Positions 16,841 through 25,239 of a stretch of DNA of 64,000 bases are shown here, piece by piece. Source of the stretch: Rhodobacteraceae bacterium (ex Bugula neritina AB1) (GTDB lineage Bacteria > Pseudomonadota > Alphaproteobacteria > Rhodobacterales > Rhodobacteraceae); NCBI GenBank assembly GCA_001730095.1, contig MDLF01000041.1, positions 1-64,000 of the forward strand, written 5' to 3'. The translations under genes were made by a program, and so were the position numbers. Under the pieces are notes generated by a model, which saw only the letters and a list, made by a program, of their open reading frames with translations, was not told where the DNA came from and made no database searches. Numbering within the stretch: the stretch's first letter is position 1; the number at the start of each line of letters is the position of its first letter.

Positions 16841-18091
16841 CTACTCCACGATCTCCGCTGTCTCGACCACCGCATGGAACAGAACATTGGCGCCCGCTTC
16901 CGCCCACGCCTTGCTGATCTCTTCGGCCTCATTATGGCTAAGACCATCAACACAGGGGCACATCACCATCGCAGTCGGCGCCACCCGGTTGATCCAGCAG
17001 GCGTCATGGCCCGCGCCAGAGATAATATCCAAATGCGAATACCCCAGCCGGCCGGCTGCACTGCGCACGGCGCTGACACATCCCTCATCAAAGGCAACCG
17101 GGTCAAATCCGCCAACCTTTTCAAATTCGATTTCTACCTCCATCGCCGCGGCGATTTCGCTGGCCTTTTCGCGCAGTCGCTTCTCCATATCAGTAATCAC
17201 GTCCAGATCCGGGCTGCGGAAATCAACGGTGAAGACAACCTTGCCCGGGATCACGTTCCGCGAGTTCGGGTAGACGTCGATATGGCCGGCCGCACCCACC
17301 GCATGTGGTGCATGGCTCCAGGCAATCTCGTCCACCAATTCCAGTATACGCGCCATGGCAAGCCCCGCATTGCGGCGCATCGGCATCGGGGTGGACCCGG
17401 TATGGGCATCCTTGCCGGTGATGGTCACCTGGGTCCAGCTCAGCCCCTGACCATGGGTCACAACACCAATATCCTTGCCTTCGGCCTCCAGAATCGGCCC
17501 CTGCTCGATGTGTAGTTCAAAGAAGGCATGCATTTTGCGGGCGCCGGTCTCCTCCGCGCCGCGCCAACCGATGCGTTTCAGCTCATCCCCGAATGTCTTG
17601 CCTTCGGCGTCTTCACGTGCGTAAGCCCAGTCCTGGGTGTGAATGCCCGCAAAAACACCAGAGGACAGCATGGCCGGTGCATAGCGGGTGCCTTCTTCGT
17701 TGGTGAAATTGGTGGCCACGATCGGGTGCTTGGTCTTGATGTTCATGTCGTTGAGCGAACGGATCAGCTCCAGCCCCGCCAGCACCCCCAGCACCCCGTC
17801 ATACTTGCCGCCGGTGGGCTGGGTATCCAGATGCGAGCCGACATAAACCGGCAGCGCGTCAGGGTCGGTGCCCGCGCGCATGGCAAACATGTTGCCCATC
17901 TGGTCCAGCCCCATGGTGCAGCCCGCTTCCTCGCACCACTTCTGAAACAATGCGCGGCCCTCGCCATCCTCATCCGTCAAGGTCTGACGATTGTTGCCGC
18001 CCGCAACACCAGGGCCGATCCTGGCCATATCCATCAGGCTGCCCCACAGCCTGTCGCCATCGATTTTCAGATTCTGTCCAAGTGACGTCAT
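16841..18091 (-). CDS. M20-family N-carbamoyl-amino-acid amidohydrolase (beta-ureidopropionase type)
   Basis: This 416-residue Zn-dependent enzyme would hydrolyse N-carbamoyl-beta-alanine to beta-alanine, ammonia and CO2, the third step of the pathway. Metal-site motifs are VGSHLDTQPTGGKYDG (about residues 80-95) and ATNFTNEEGTRY (about 124), followed by FELHIEQGP, and near the C-terminus GAGHDA. The family also includes allantoate amidohydrolase and L-carbamoylase; position next to dihydropyrimidinase, RutR and PreTA decides for ureidopropionase. It is the first gene of the operon, about 120 bp from the RutR-type operator and divergent from rutR. Confidence 0.91.
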   Translation of the reverse strand: MTSLGQNLKIDGDRLWGSLMDMARIGPGVAGGNNRQTLTDEDGEGRALFQKWCEEAGCTMGLDQMGNMFAMRAGTDPDALPVYVGSHLDTQPTGGKYDGVLGVLAGLELIRSLNDMNIKTKHPIVATNFTNEEGTRYAPAMLSSGVFAGIHTQDWAYAREDAEGKTFGDELKRIGWRGAEETGARKMHAFFELHIEQGPILEAEGKDIGVVTHGQGLSWTQVTITGKDAHTGSTPMPMRRNAGLAMARILELVDEIAWSHAPHAVGAAGHIDVYPNSRNVIPGKVVFTVDFRSPDLDVITDMEKRLREKASEIAAAMEVEIEFEKVGGFDPVAFDEGCVSAVRSAAGRLGYSHLDIISGAGHDACWINRVAPTAMVMCPCVDGLSHNEAEEISKAWAEAGANVLFHAVVETAEIVE

Positions 18092-18210
18092 CTCCAGCTT
18101 CCTTCCCTGTTCACCCGTCTCTGCGGGCTTCGGCCGGCGTTATCGCCGTTTCCGGTGGCTTTGAGTGCCGATCCATCAAATCGCCGGCCCCTGCGGGTCC
18201 AGTCAATGAT

Positions 18211-18226
18211 TTGACCAACTGGTCAA
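18211..18226. promoter_or_regulatory. RutR-type operator (perfect palindrome)
   Basis: TTGACCAACTGGTCAA is a perfect inverted repeat with the layout TTGACCA-N2-TGGTCAA, which is the known RutR consensus of E. coli. It lies between the divergent rutR gene and the amidohydrolase/hydA/transporter operon and can control both. RutR is released from DNA by uracil in known systems. Confidence 0.88.
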
Positions 18227-18359
18227 ACTCACGCTATCACGGGTTCACACTCAGTCAAGAAATTGCCGCACGCCTCTTGAAAAAATCGGCCCTTTTGCCG
18301 GAAATAGGGGAAACACCGCGCCTCAACCGACAGGCGCGGCGAAATAGACAAGGACGAAC

Positions 18360-18974
18360 ATGCCCGCAGACCGCGCGCCCACCCGAATTCAAAAAAAGAA
18401 TCGCGCCGCCATTCTGGAGGCTGCGCTGGACGTGTTCTCCAGCCATGGGTTCCGTGGCTCCACCGTGGACCGGATCGCCAAGGCAGCCGGGCTGTCAAAG
18501 CCGAACCTGCTCTATTATTTTTCCTCCAAAGAAGCGATCTTCAACGAATTGATGGCCGGGCTGCTGGACACCTGGCTGGACCCGCTCCGCGCGCTGGACC
18601 CGGAAGGGGATCCGCTGGAGGAGATCCTCGCCTATGTGCAGCGCAAGCTGCAGATGAGCCGCGATTATCCGCGCGAAAGTCGGCTGTATGCCAATGAGAT
18701 TGTGCAAGGTGCGCCACGTTTGCATGATGTGATCGCCACGGATCTGACTGTGCTTGTGGAAGAAAAGGCCCAGCTGCTGCAAGACTGGATGGATACCGGC
18801 CGCATCAATCGCGCACATCCCAAACATCTGCTGTTTTCGATCTGGTCGCTGACTCAGCATTATGCCGACTTCGACGCTCAGGTCCGCACACTGATGGGCG
18901 CCGAAGATCCGTTTGACGCCGCGCCAGACTATCTGGAGACTCTTTACCGGCGGATGCTTACGCCGGAAAGCTGA
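18360..18974 (+). CDS. rutR: TetR-family pyrimidine regulator RutR
   Basis: This 204-residue repressor has a TetR helix-turn-helix at about residues 9-60 (ILEAALDVFSSHGFRGSTVDRIAKAAG, then KPNLLYYFSSKEAIF) and a TetR_C_6 ligand domain behind. RutR binds uracil (or thymine) and then leaves its DNA site. Two matching operators are seen: a perfect one 134 bp upstream of its own start and a weaker one before preT. AAGGACG precedes the ATG. It sits in the middle of the genes it should control. A dispersed repeat fills the convergent gap to preA. Confidence 0.92.
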   Translation: MPADRAPTRIQKKNRAAILEAALDVFSSHGFRGSTVDRIAKAAGLSKPNLLYYFSSKEAIFNELMAGLLDTWLDPLRALDPEGDPLEEILAYVQRKLQMSRDYPRESRLYANEIVQGAPRLHDVIATDLTVLVEEKAQLLQDWMDTGRINRAHPKHLLFSIWSLTQHYADFDAQVRTLMGAEDPFDAAPDYLETLYRRMLTPES

Positions 18975-18996
18975 CTTGCCGCCAACAAAATCAATC

Positions 18997-19130
18997 GCTC
19001 CCGCGCCCGCAGCCCCCATCAGCCAAGCTGATGCGACCTGAACGGCCTTGGGCCCGGCACCGCGCTTTGCGCGGTGCCGGGCCCAACGGGAGCGGGTCTC
19101 CTGAACAGGAGGCCGGCGACGGGCGGGAGA
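18997..19130. repeat. Dispersed intergenic repeat, copy A (between convergent rutR and preA)
   Basis: This 134-bp element is bounded by GCTCCCGCGCCCGCAG (18997-19012) and GGGCGGGAGA (19121-19130), which are partly complementary ends. Its core, 19043-19066, agrees at 22 of 24 bases with 61047-61070 in copy B. The core is the left arm of a 17-bp perfect hairpin: TTGGGCCCGGCACCGCG at 19048-19064 pairs with 19070-19086 around CTTTG. It lies in the gap between two converging genes and probably ends transcription from both sides. Confidence 0.7.
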
Positions 19131-19157
19131 GCTTCGAAGCCGGGTCCTGACAGCGAT

Positions 19158-20462
19158 CTACTCTGCAGCGGTTGCGGACGGATTGTTTGGGTGCGTAGTC
19201 CAATTGGCATAATCACCTGAGACAACTTCGCCGGTGCGCTCATCAAGCTGGCCAGCAGGAACCTCCTTCATGGTGATGCAGCCCTCGACCGGGCAGACAT
19301 TCACACAGAGGTTGCAGGCAACACATTCGTCGTCCTTCACCGTGAACACCCGGTCTTCGCTCATGGCAATCGCCTGGTGCGAAGTGTCCTCGCAGGCCGC
19401 AAAGCAGCGGCCGCATTTGATGCAATCGTCCTGGCTGATCTTCGCCTTGGTGACAAAGTTCAGATCCAGATACTGCCAGTCGGTCACATTCGGCACCGCC
19501 ATGCCGATGAAGTCCTGGGTGGAGGTGTAACCCTTTTCGTCCATCCAAGTGGACAGGCCGGAAATCATTTCCTTTACCACGTTGAAACCATAGGTCATCG
19601 CCGCAGTGCAGACCTGCACATTGCCTGCCCCCATTGCCATGAACTCTGCCGCGTCGCGCCAGGTTGTGACGCCACCAATGGCAGAGATCGGCATCCCGCG
19701 TGTCTGCGCATCCCGGGCAATTTCCGCCACCATGTTCAACGCAATCGGCTTGACCGCCGGGCCGCAGTAGCCGCCGTGGGTACCCTTGCCGCCAATCGTC
19801 GGCTCCGGCGCCATGCTGTCCAGATCCACCGAGGTGATCGAGTTGATGGTGTTGATCAGGCTGACCGCATCCGCGTTGCCCGCATTTGCCGCCCGCGCCG
19901 GGTGACGAATGTCGGTGATGTTGGGGGTCAGCTTCACGATCACCGGCTTGGAGTAGTATTTTTTGCACCATTCGGTGACCATCTGGATGTATTCCGGCAC
20001 CTGCCCCACGGCAGAGCCCATGCCACGTTCCGCCATGCCATGCGGGCAGCCGAAGTTCAGCTCGATCCCGTCCGCGCCGGTGGCCTCCACCTGCGGCAGG
20101 ATGTCTTTCCAAGCCTGCTCCTCGCAGGGCACCATGATCGAGACGATCACGGCACGGTCCGGGTAATCCTTCTTGACGCGGGTGATCTCCTCCAGGTTGG
20201 TCTGCAGCGGCCGGTCGGTGATCAGCTCGATGTTGTTGAGCCCCAGGAGGCGGCGGTCGGCGCCCCAGATCGCGCCATAGCGCGGGCCATTCACATTGAC
20301 CACCGGCGGGCCTTCGGAGCCAAGCGTCTTCCAGACCACACCACCCCAGCCTGCCTCAAAGGCGCGGCGGACGTTGTATTCCTTGTCGGTTGGTGGCGCA
20401 GAGGCCAGCCAGAACGGGTTGGGGGATTTGATACCCAGAAATTCTGTTGTCAGATCAGCCAT
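19158..20462 (-). CDS. preA: NAD-dependent dihydropyrimidine dehydrogenase, subunit PreA
   Basis: This 434-residue subunit reduces uracil and thymine to the dihydro forms, the first step of the pathway. The N-terminal two thirds is a dihydroorotate-dehydrogenase-like FMN barrel (FLGIKSPNPFWLASAPPT at the start, GIELNFGCPHGM at about 150, SINTINS-type substrate loop further on). Two C-terminal 4Fe-4S motifs, CIKCGRCFAACED and CVACNLCVNVCPVEGC, take electrons from PreT. AGGAGAG precedes ATG 20462; the longer open frame lacks family likeness. It follows preT in one minus-strand operon, 55 bp apart. Confidence 0.95.
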   Translation of the reverse strand: MADLTTEFLGIKSPNPFWLASAPPTDKEYNVRRAFEAGWGGVVWKTLGSEGPPVVNVNGPRYGAIWGADRRLLGLNNIELITDRPLQTNLEEITRVKKDYPDRAVIVSIMVPCEEQAWKDILPQVEATGADGIELNFGCPHGMAERGMGSAVGQVPEYIQMVTEWCKKYYSKPVIVKLTPNITDIRHPARAANAGNADAVSLINTINSITSVDLDSMAPEPTIGGKGTHGGYCGPAVKPIALNMVAEIARDAQTRGMPISAIGGVTTWRDAAEFMAMGAGNVQVCTAAMTYGFNVVKEMISGLSTWMDEKGYTSTQDFIGMAVPNVTDWQYLDLNFVTKAKISQDDCIKCGRCFAACEDTSHQAIAMSEDRVFTVKDDECVACNLCVNVCPVEGCITMKEVPAGQLDERTGEVVSGDYANWTTHPNNPSATAAE

Positions 20463-20517
20463 TTGATCTCTCCTCTTAAGGCTAGCTTGGGTGCAATGGA
20501 GCTGCACCCGAACTGGC

Positions 20518-21852
20518 TCAGCCCATTAGGCTGGAATGGATGTCCATTGCCGCATCCCGGCCCTCAGCCACCGCAGTCACGGTGAGGTCCTCTCCTCCGC
20601 TTGCGCAGTCGCCCCCGGCCCAGACTCCCGTCACCGACGTGCGGCCCGTGCCGCTGACTTTGATCTTGCGGCCCTCAAGCGCCAGCGCATCAGGCTGACC
20701 TTCCAGCGTCTGCCCGATGGCCTTGAACACCTGATCTGCCGCCAGCCGCACGGTTTCCCCGGTGCCCGCGACCTTGCCGTCCGTGACGTCGGTATATTCC
20801 AATTCGATCTCAGCCGCTGCGCCATTGCCATACACGGCCTTGGGCATGACATTGAACATCAGCTTGACCCCTTTGGAGGCCGCCAGATCCTGCTCGAACC
20901 GGCTGGCGCCCATGTCGTCCCGGCTGCGGCGATAGGCGATGGTGACGTTTTCGGCCCCCAACAGCTTGGACTGCACCGCGGCGTCCACCGCGGTCATGCC
21001 GCCACCGATCACCACAACATTGCGGCCCACCGGCAGCGCGGTCAGGTCATCCGCCTGACGCAGCTCGGCAATAAACGCCACCGCGTCACGGACGCCGTCC
21101 TTGTCCTCGCCCGGGGCGCGCAGCGCGTTGACGCCAGCCAGACCGATCGACAGGAACACCGCGTCATAGCCGGAGGTCAGCCCGTCCAGCGACAGATCCG
21201 CACCCAGTTTCTTGCCGTAATCCATTGTAATACCGCCAATTTGCAGCAGCCAATCCACTTCGCGGGCGGCAAAATCGTTGGTGGATTTATAGGCAGCGAT
21301 GCCAAATTCATTGAGCCCCCCGGCCTTGGGCTTGGCGTCATAGACCACAACGTCATGGCCCAGCATCGCAAGCCGGTGCGCAGCCGCAAGGCCCGCAGGC
21401 CCTGCGCCAACCACGGCGATCTTCTTGCCGGTGGCGGCAGCACGGGTGAAGGGATGCTCCCCCTTCTCCATCAATGTGTCGGTGGCATAGCGCTGCAGGC
21501 GGCCGATCTCGACCGGCTTGCCCTCCGCCGTCTCTCGCACACAGGCCTCTTCGCACAATGTCTCAGTCGGGCAAACCCGGGCGCACATACCGCCAAGAAT
21601 ATTCTGCTCCAGGATGGTCTTGGCCGCGCTTTCTGCATGGCCTGCCTGGATCTCCCGGATGAACTGAGGAATATCGATGCTGGTCGGACAGGCGGTCATG
21701 CAGGGCGCGTCATAGCAGAAATAGCAGCGGTCCGCCGCCACGGCTGCCTCATGCGCATCATAGGCCGGGTGCAGGTCCGAGAAATTCTCGGCAATGCCAG
21801 CAGCGTCAAGCCGCGCTGCCTGAATGCCGGATGCCTGATGGCTGGTCGCCAT
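20518..21852 (-). CDS. preT: NAD-dependent dihydropyrimidine dehydrogenase, subunit PreT
   Basis: This 444-residue flavoprotein passes electrons from NAD(P)H to PreA. The N-terminal iron-sulfur domain has CYFCYDAPCMTACPT at about 43 and CARVCPTETLCEEAC at about 89; the FAD-binding GAGPAGLAAAHRLA is at about 148 and the NAD-binding GGGMTAVDAA at about 285; a closing GGDCASGGEDLTV completes the GltD-like fold. AGGGAGAC precedes the ATG at 21852. Its promoter region holds a RutR-like site at 21909-21924. Together PreT, PreA, HydA and the amidohydrolase make the full route from uracil to beta-alanine. Confidence 0.94.
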   Translation of the reverse strand: MATSHQASGIQAARLDAAGIAENFSDLHPAYDAHEAAVAADRCYFCYDAPCMTACPTSIDIPQFIREIQAGHAESAAKTILEQNILGGMCARVCPTETLCEEACVRETAEGKPVEIGRLQRYATDTLMEKGEHPFTRAAATGKKIAVVGAGPAGLAAAHRLAMLGHDVVVYDAKPKAGGLNEFGIAAYKSTNDFAAREVDWLLQIGGITMDYGKKLGADLSLDGLTSGYDAVFLSIGLAGVNALRAPGEDKDGVRDAVAFIAELRQADDLTALPVGRNVVVIGGGMTAVDAAVQSKLLGAENVTIAYRRSRDDMGASRFEQDLAASKGVKLMFNVMPKAVYGNGAAAEIELEYTDVTDGKVAGTGETVRLAADQVFKAIGQTLEGQPDALALEGRKIKVSGTGRTSVTGVWAGGDCASGGEDLTVTAVAEGRDAAMDIHSSLMG

Positions 21853-21908
21853 TGGGTGTCTCCCTGATTTTGCGTTGCTGTTTCTATAAGAGTGCCACAG
21901 TCTAATTT

Positions 21909-21924
21909 TTTATCAACTGGTAAA
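21909..21924. promoter_or_regulatory. Putative second RutR operator (upstream of preT)
   Basis: TTTATCAACTGGTAAA agrees with the perfect box at 18211-18226 at 13 of 16 positions and keeps the central CAACTGGT. It is itself nearly palindromic. It lies 57 bp upstream of the preT start, in an AT-rich stretch fit for a promoter. Confidence 0.65.
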
Positions 21925-22143
21925 ATTTTGAACAGGCCAAAAAAATTGACCGCCCCCGAAAGAACGGCCTGCAAGAACTTGTAATCATGCGCTTTTGTGA
22001 AATGCTGCTTCGGTGACATTCAGCCGAAGCCACTGCAAAACGGCATCAAAACCGCTAGAAAGCCCGAAGCAAGCCTGCCGTTTGCAGAGCCGCGCAGAGC
22101 GAATTGCGGTGGCAAACAACCCCGCCAACAGCTCTTTGAAAGG

Positions 22144-22542
22144 CTAGGATGGCAGGACCGCAGTGGCTTCAATTTCAACCTTGGCCTCGTCCTCAACCAG
22201 CGCTGAAACCACCACCATGGTCATTGCTGGAAAATGGTATCCCATCACCGCACGGTAGGCTGTGCCGACCTCCGCCTGATGGGCGAGATACTCTGCCTTA
22301 TCCGTCACAAACCATGTGAGCCGGGTAATATCCTGCGCAGAACCGCCTGCTGTCTCCACGACATCAAGGATATTGCGCAGGGCCTGGCTCATCTGCCCGA
22401 TGAAATCGCGGGCCTCGAAAACCTGATCCGCAGTCCAGCCGATCTGACCGCCGACAAACAGCAGTTTGCCCTCGGCAATCATGCCATTGGCATAGCCTTT
22501 GGCGGGCTTCCACCCTTCTGGATGCACGCTGATGGCCGGCAT
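22144..22542 (-). CDS. RidA/YjgF-family protein (enamine/imine deaminase type)
   Basis: This 132-residue protein belongs to the RidA (YjgF/YER057c/UK114) family of small trimeric proteins, many of which hydrolyse reactive 2-aminoacrylate-type enamines. The family phrase VGGQIGWTADQVFEARDFIGQM at about residues 26-47 and the C-terminal VEIEATAVLPS are clear. The arginine usual in the catalytic site (I-R-V in RidA proper) is not obvious here, so it may belong to another subgroup. I chose ATG 22542 with AGGGAG upstream. It is divergent from nothing and follows preT on the same strand at distance; a pyrimidine role, as for RutC, is possible but unproven. Confidence 0.82.
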   Translation of the reverse strand: MPAISVHPEGWKPAKGYANGMIAEGKLLFVGGQIGWTADQVFEARDFIGQMSQALRNILDVVETAGGSAQDITRLTWFVTDKAEYLAHQAEVGTAYRAVMGYHFPAMTMVVVSALVEDEAKVEIEATAVLPS

Positions 22543-22647
22543 GACAGGGCTCCCTTTTCTATGATCACGTCCTGAAGCAGACCATAGCGCCGCCACAGTA
22601 TTTATTTCAAGCTTAAAATTTATTGAGGCATGCACCAAAAACATAAA

Positions 22648-22676
22648 GGCCGCACAGGTCGGGAACCTGCGCGGCC
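22648..22676 (-). terminator. Terminator after gapR
   Basis: Two arms, GGCCGC plus CAGGT against ACCTG plus GCGGCC with one internal mismatch, form an 11-bp stem with a 5-base loop. On the minus strand TTTATGTTTTT follows. This is a good intrinsic terminator for the gene ending at 22702. Confidence 0.8.
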
Positions 22677-22701
22677 AAATCTTGCAAAGCTGCAGTGCGG
22701 C

Positions 22702-22965
22702 TTACATGCCAAGCGCTTCCTTGTACATCTCCAGCACCGCTTCCTCTTCGGCGATGTCGTTCTCGTCCCGCTTGCGCAGGGCGATGATCTTGCGCATCAC
22801 CTTGGTGTCATATCCGCGGCCCTTGGCCTCGGCCATTACCTCTTTCTGCTGCTCGGCAATGGTTTTCTTTTCTTCGTCCAGCCGCTCGAACCGTTCGATG
22901 AACTGGCGCAATTCGCCAGCGGTCACGCGGTAGTTTTCGCTCTTTTCGTCTTCAGTGATATCCAT
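22702..22965 (-). CDS. gapR: GapR-family nucleoid protein (DUF2312)
   Basis: This 87-residue, highly charged and helical protein matches the alphaproteobacterial DUF2312 family. It holds the usual opening RVTAGELRQFIERFERLDEEK, the middle EAKGRGYDTKVMRKIIALRKRD and a C-terminal helix ending EMYKEALGM. In Caulobacter GapR is a tetramer that clamps overtwisted, AT-rich DNA ahead of replication and transcription and helps topoisomerases. I chose ATG 22965, with GGAG upstream; an open extension to 23022 adds a cysteine- and proline-containing stretch unlike the family. A strong terminator follows. Confidence 0.9.
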   Translation of the reverse strand: MDITEDEKSENYRVTAGELRQFIERFERLDEEKKTIAEQQKEVMAEAKGRGYDTKVMRKIIALRKRDENDIAEEEAVLEMYKEALGM

Positions 22966-23156
22966 CTGCGGCTCCGTCGGCACATGCTGTCTGTTGCTGT
23001 CGGAGCAAGGGGATAGCGCCACGCCCGCCGCGCCGCAAGCAGGGAAAGAAGAAGAGCCGTTCAGAGCGGCAAAATCCGGCGTGCCGGAGGCAAAGCTTGC
23101 GCGCGCAGCCGGGATCGGCTAGGCGCGGCGCAGAACAGAACCGCAGGAGCACACAT

Positions 23157-23375
23157 ATGTTTGAATACATTGTCTGGACCGGAGCCGCAGTTTCCGTGAC
23201 CGGCCTGCTGGGACTGATCTGGTGTATCGTAAAAGTGGCGCGCGCGCGCCGCCAAAAGCTGGACGACGAAGCCCTGCGCGCCGCAGTACAATCCGTGCTG
23301 CCCTACAATCTGGGCGCTCTGCTGCTGTCGGTCCTGGGTCTGATGCTGGTGATGGTCGGCATCTTCCTGGGCTGA
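23157..23375 (+). CDS. Small two-helix membrane protein, unknown function
   Basis: This 72-residue protein has two hydrophobic helices (about residues 5-26 and 47-70) joined by a basic and acidic loop (KVARARRQKLDDEALRA). AGGAG stands seven bases before the ATG at 23157, which marks it as a real gene. It is convergent with the 71-residue gene on the other strand and divergent from gapR. I do not recognise the family. Confidence 0.68.
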   Translation: MFEYIVWTGAAVSVTGLLGLIWCIVKVARARRQKLDDEALRAAVQSVLPYNLGALLLSVLGLMLVMVGIFLG

Positions 23376-23414
23376 CTTGCAGCTGCAGCAGGCCCCGCCT
23401 GCCCCGGCACGCGG

Positions 23415-23630
23415 TTAAACCGGCACGTTGTCGAACATGTCCTCGACCGCTTCTTCGCACAGGGCGGCCTCCAGACGGCGCAACCTTCCGGGAACCTCGG
23501 CACCGGTCTTGCGCATGTAATCCAACAGGCGGATGAATTCCGGCCGCATGGCCAGACGGGCAGCGCCGGTCTCCTTGTGGATCCGGGTCTCCAGGCTTTC
23601 GACAGTGCTGAGCAGATCTTCTCGAGTCAT
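23415..23630 (-). CDS. Small soluble helical protein, unknown function
   Basis: This 71-residue protein is mainly helical and charged (MTREDLLSTVESLETRIHKE at the start, and EAALCEEAVEDMFDNVPV at the end). AGGGAGGA at a good distance before the ATG supports translation. The start region lies near the sulfur operon promoter on the other strand. No family is recognised. Confidence 0.66.
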   Translation of the reverse strand: MTREDLLSTVESLETRIHKETGAARLAMRPEFIRLLDYMRKTGAEVPGRLRRLEAALCEEAVEDMFDNVPV

Positions 23631-23868
23631 AAGCGGTCCTCCCTTTTTACATGATGTGGTTATACTGATATTTCACAACAGCGGCACGAATGCCTGCACA
23701 ATCTGAGCGTGTATCCGCCTATCTGAGCAGTTTTTCTGGTCCGCTCACGATTTTCAGTCCCTTTTCTCATCCCGCTCAGCATACTGCGGCGCAGCAATCC
23801 TCTTCCTTGACTTAAATCAGCCTCAGGTGATGATTCAGGGCCTAAGATGGCGCCTGCTGCGACCGGAC

Positions 23869-23896
23869 TTGATACACATTCTAAAAACCATATATG
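23869..23896 (+). promoter_or_regulatory. Candidate promoter of the persulfide operon
   Basis: TTGATA (23869-23874) and TATATG (23891-23896) are separated by 16 bases, close to the sigma-70 layout, and would give a 5' leader of about 20 bases before the ATG at 23925. The region is AT-rich against its surroundings. SqrR or BigR binding here is expected from family knowledge, but I do not see a clear published-type box. Confidence 0.45.
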
Positions 23897-23924
23897 AACA
23901 GCGAACCGAATGGGAGAGCACCGC

Positions 23925-24788
23925 ATGACCCCCGCCGTCAAAGCCTTTTTCGATGAAGCGACCAACACCGTTTCTTATGTGGTGCGCGAACCCGAAGGCT
24001 CCGCCTGCGCCATCATCGATTCTGTTTTGGATTATGACCAAGCAGCGGGGCGCACCTGCACCGCTTCTGCAGAGACAATTGCAGACTGGATCAAGGCCGA
24101 AGACCTTAGGGTCGAATGGATCCTTGAAAGCCATGTTCACGCAGATCACCTCTCAGCAGCGCCATATCTGCAAAAAGAACTGGGCGGAAAGATCGGCATC
24201 GGCGACCAGATTACGGTCATCCAGGACTCCTTTGGCAAAATCTTCAACGAAGGCACCGCGTTTCAGCGGGACGGCAGCCAGTTCGACCAGCTGTTCCAAG
24301 AAGGCGACAGCTTCATGATCGGCCAGATGCGGGGTGAGGTGCTGCACACGCCGGGCCACACCCCGGCCTGCCTGACCTATGTGATCGGCGATGCTGCATT
24401 TGTCGGAGACACGCTGTTCATGCCTGACTTTGGAACCGCGCGATGCGATTTTCCTGGCGGCTCTTCGGCGGATCTCTACAACTCGATCCAGAAAATTCTG
24501 TCCCTGCCGGATGAAACCCGCATTTATGTCGGCCACGACTACAAGGCGCCGGGCCGCGATCAATTCGCCTGGGAAACAACAGTGGGCGAACAAAGGGCGC
24601 TGAACGTACATATCGGTGCAGGCCGCAGTATCGAGGACTTCGTTGAAATGCGTGACGCACGAGATGCCACTCTGGGCATGCCGCGGCTGATCCTGCCGTC
24701 GCTGCAGGTGAACATGCGGGCGGGCCAGATGCCGGAACCGGACGACCAGGGGGATGTCTTCCTGAAAATCCCGGTCAACAAAATCTAG
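23925..24788 (+). CDS. MBL-fold persulfide dioxygenase-type hydrolase (ETHE1/Blh-like)
   Basis: This 287-residue metallo-beta-lactamase-fold protein has the metal-binding signature ESHVHADHLSAA (about residues 67-78), the second site VLHTPGHTPACLTY (about 139) and GHDY (about 204). This pattern matches ETHE1/Blh persulfide dioxygenases, which oxidise glutathione persulfide to sulfite with a single iron. GGGAGAG before ATG 23925 decides the start over one 15 bases upstream. It leads an operon with two YeeE/YedE proteins and a DUF442 sulfur transferase, the usual set controlled by BigR or SqrR in response to sulfide. Confidence 0.88.
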   Translation: MTPAVKAFFDEATNTVSYVVREPEGSACAIIDSVLDYDQAAGRTCTASAETIADWIKAEDLRVEWILESHVHADHLSAAPYLQKELGGKIGIGDQITVIQDSFGKIFNEGTAFQRDGSQFDQLFQEGDSFMIGQMRGEVLHTPGHTPACLTYVIGDAAFVGDTLFMPDFGTARCDFPGGSSADLYNSIQKILSLPDETRIYVGHDYKAPGRDQFAWETTVGEQRALNVHIGAGRSIEDFVEMRDARDATLGMPRLILPSLQVNMRAGQMPEPDDQGDVFLKIPVNKI

Positions 24789-24810
24789 AGAACAACGAAA
24801 GAGCAAACCG

Positions 24811-25239
24811 ATGGAAGCGGATTGGATCTGGGGATTGGCCGGCGGCGCGCTGATCGGACTGGGCGGCGCTGTTTACCTTTTGGGAAACGGGCGCATCATG
24901 GGGGCAAGCGGCATCTTGGGCGGGCTGCTGGACGGCAGCGGCAGATCCTCTGCTGCTGAGCGGTCCGCATTTATCGTCGGCGCCGTTCTGATGCCGCTGT
25001 TGATTGCGCTGCTGTCCGGCCACAGGCCTGACACGCATGTCACCAAAAGCGCGGCCATCCTGATTGCCGCGGGCCTGCTGGTCGGCCTTGGCACACGGGT
25101 GGCCAACGGCTGCACCTCCGGTCATGGGGTCTGCGGCATTTCCCGCCTGTCTTTGCGCGGGATACTGGCAACTGCCGTGTTCATGCTGGCGGGTATTCTG
25201 ACGGTGGCGGTACTGCGCCAAACACTGGGGGTGATCTGA
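24811..25239 (+). CDS. YeeE/YedE-family membrane protein (sulfur-compound channel half, PmpA-like)
   Basis: This 142-residue protein has about four membrane helices. It carries the family phrase RVANGCTSGHGVCGISRLS at about residues 97-115, with the two cysteines that bind and pass on thiosulfate-type or persulfide sulfur in YeeE proteins. Its TGA overlaps the next gene's ATG by one base, so the two halves are made together. In operons with Blh and BigR these are called PmpA and PmpB and are thought to move sulfur compounds across the membrane. Confidence 0.88.
   Translation: MEADWIWGLAGGALIGLGGAVYLLGNGRIMGASGILGGLLDGSGRSSAAERSAFIVGAVLMPLLIALLSGHRPDTHVTKSAAILIAAGLLVGLGTRVANGCTSGHGVCGISRLSLRGILATAVFMLAGILTVAVLRQTLGVI

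Noticed and set aside
15828-17273. Plus-strand open frame of 481 codons across hydA and the amidohydrolase
   Set aside because: It runs across two well-supported minus-strand genes and their gap, without motifs.
23878-23911. ATTC and GAAT words around the persulfide promoter as a SqrR box
   Set aside because: The spacing between the words does not fit the eight-base spacer that I recall for SqrR sites, so I do not call an operator.
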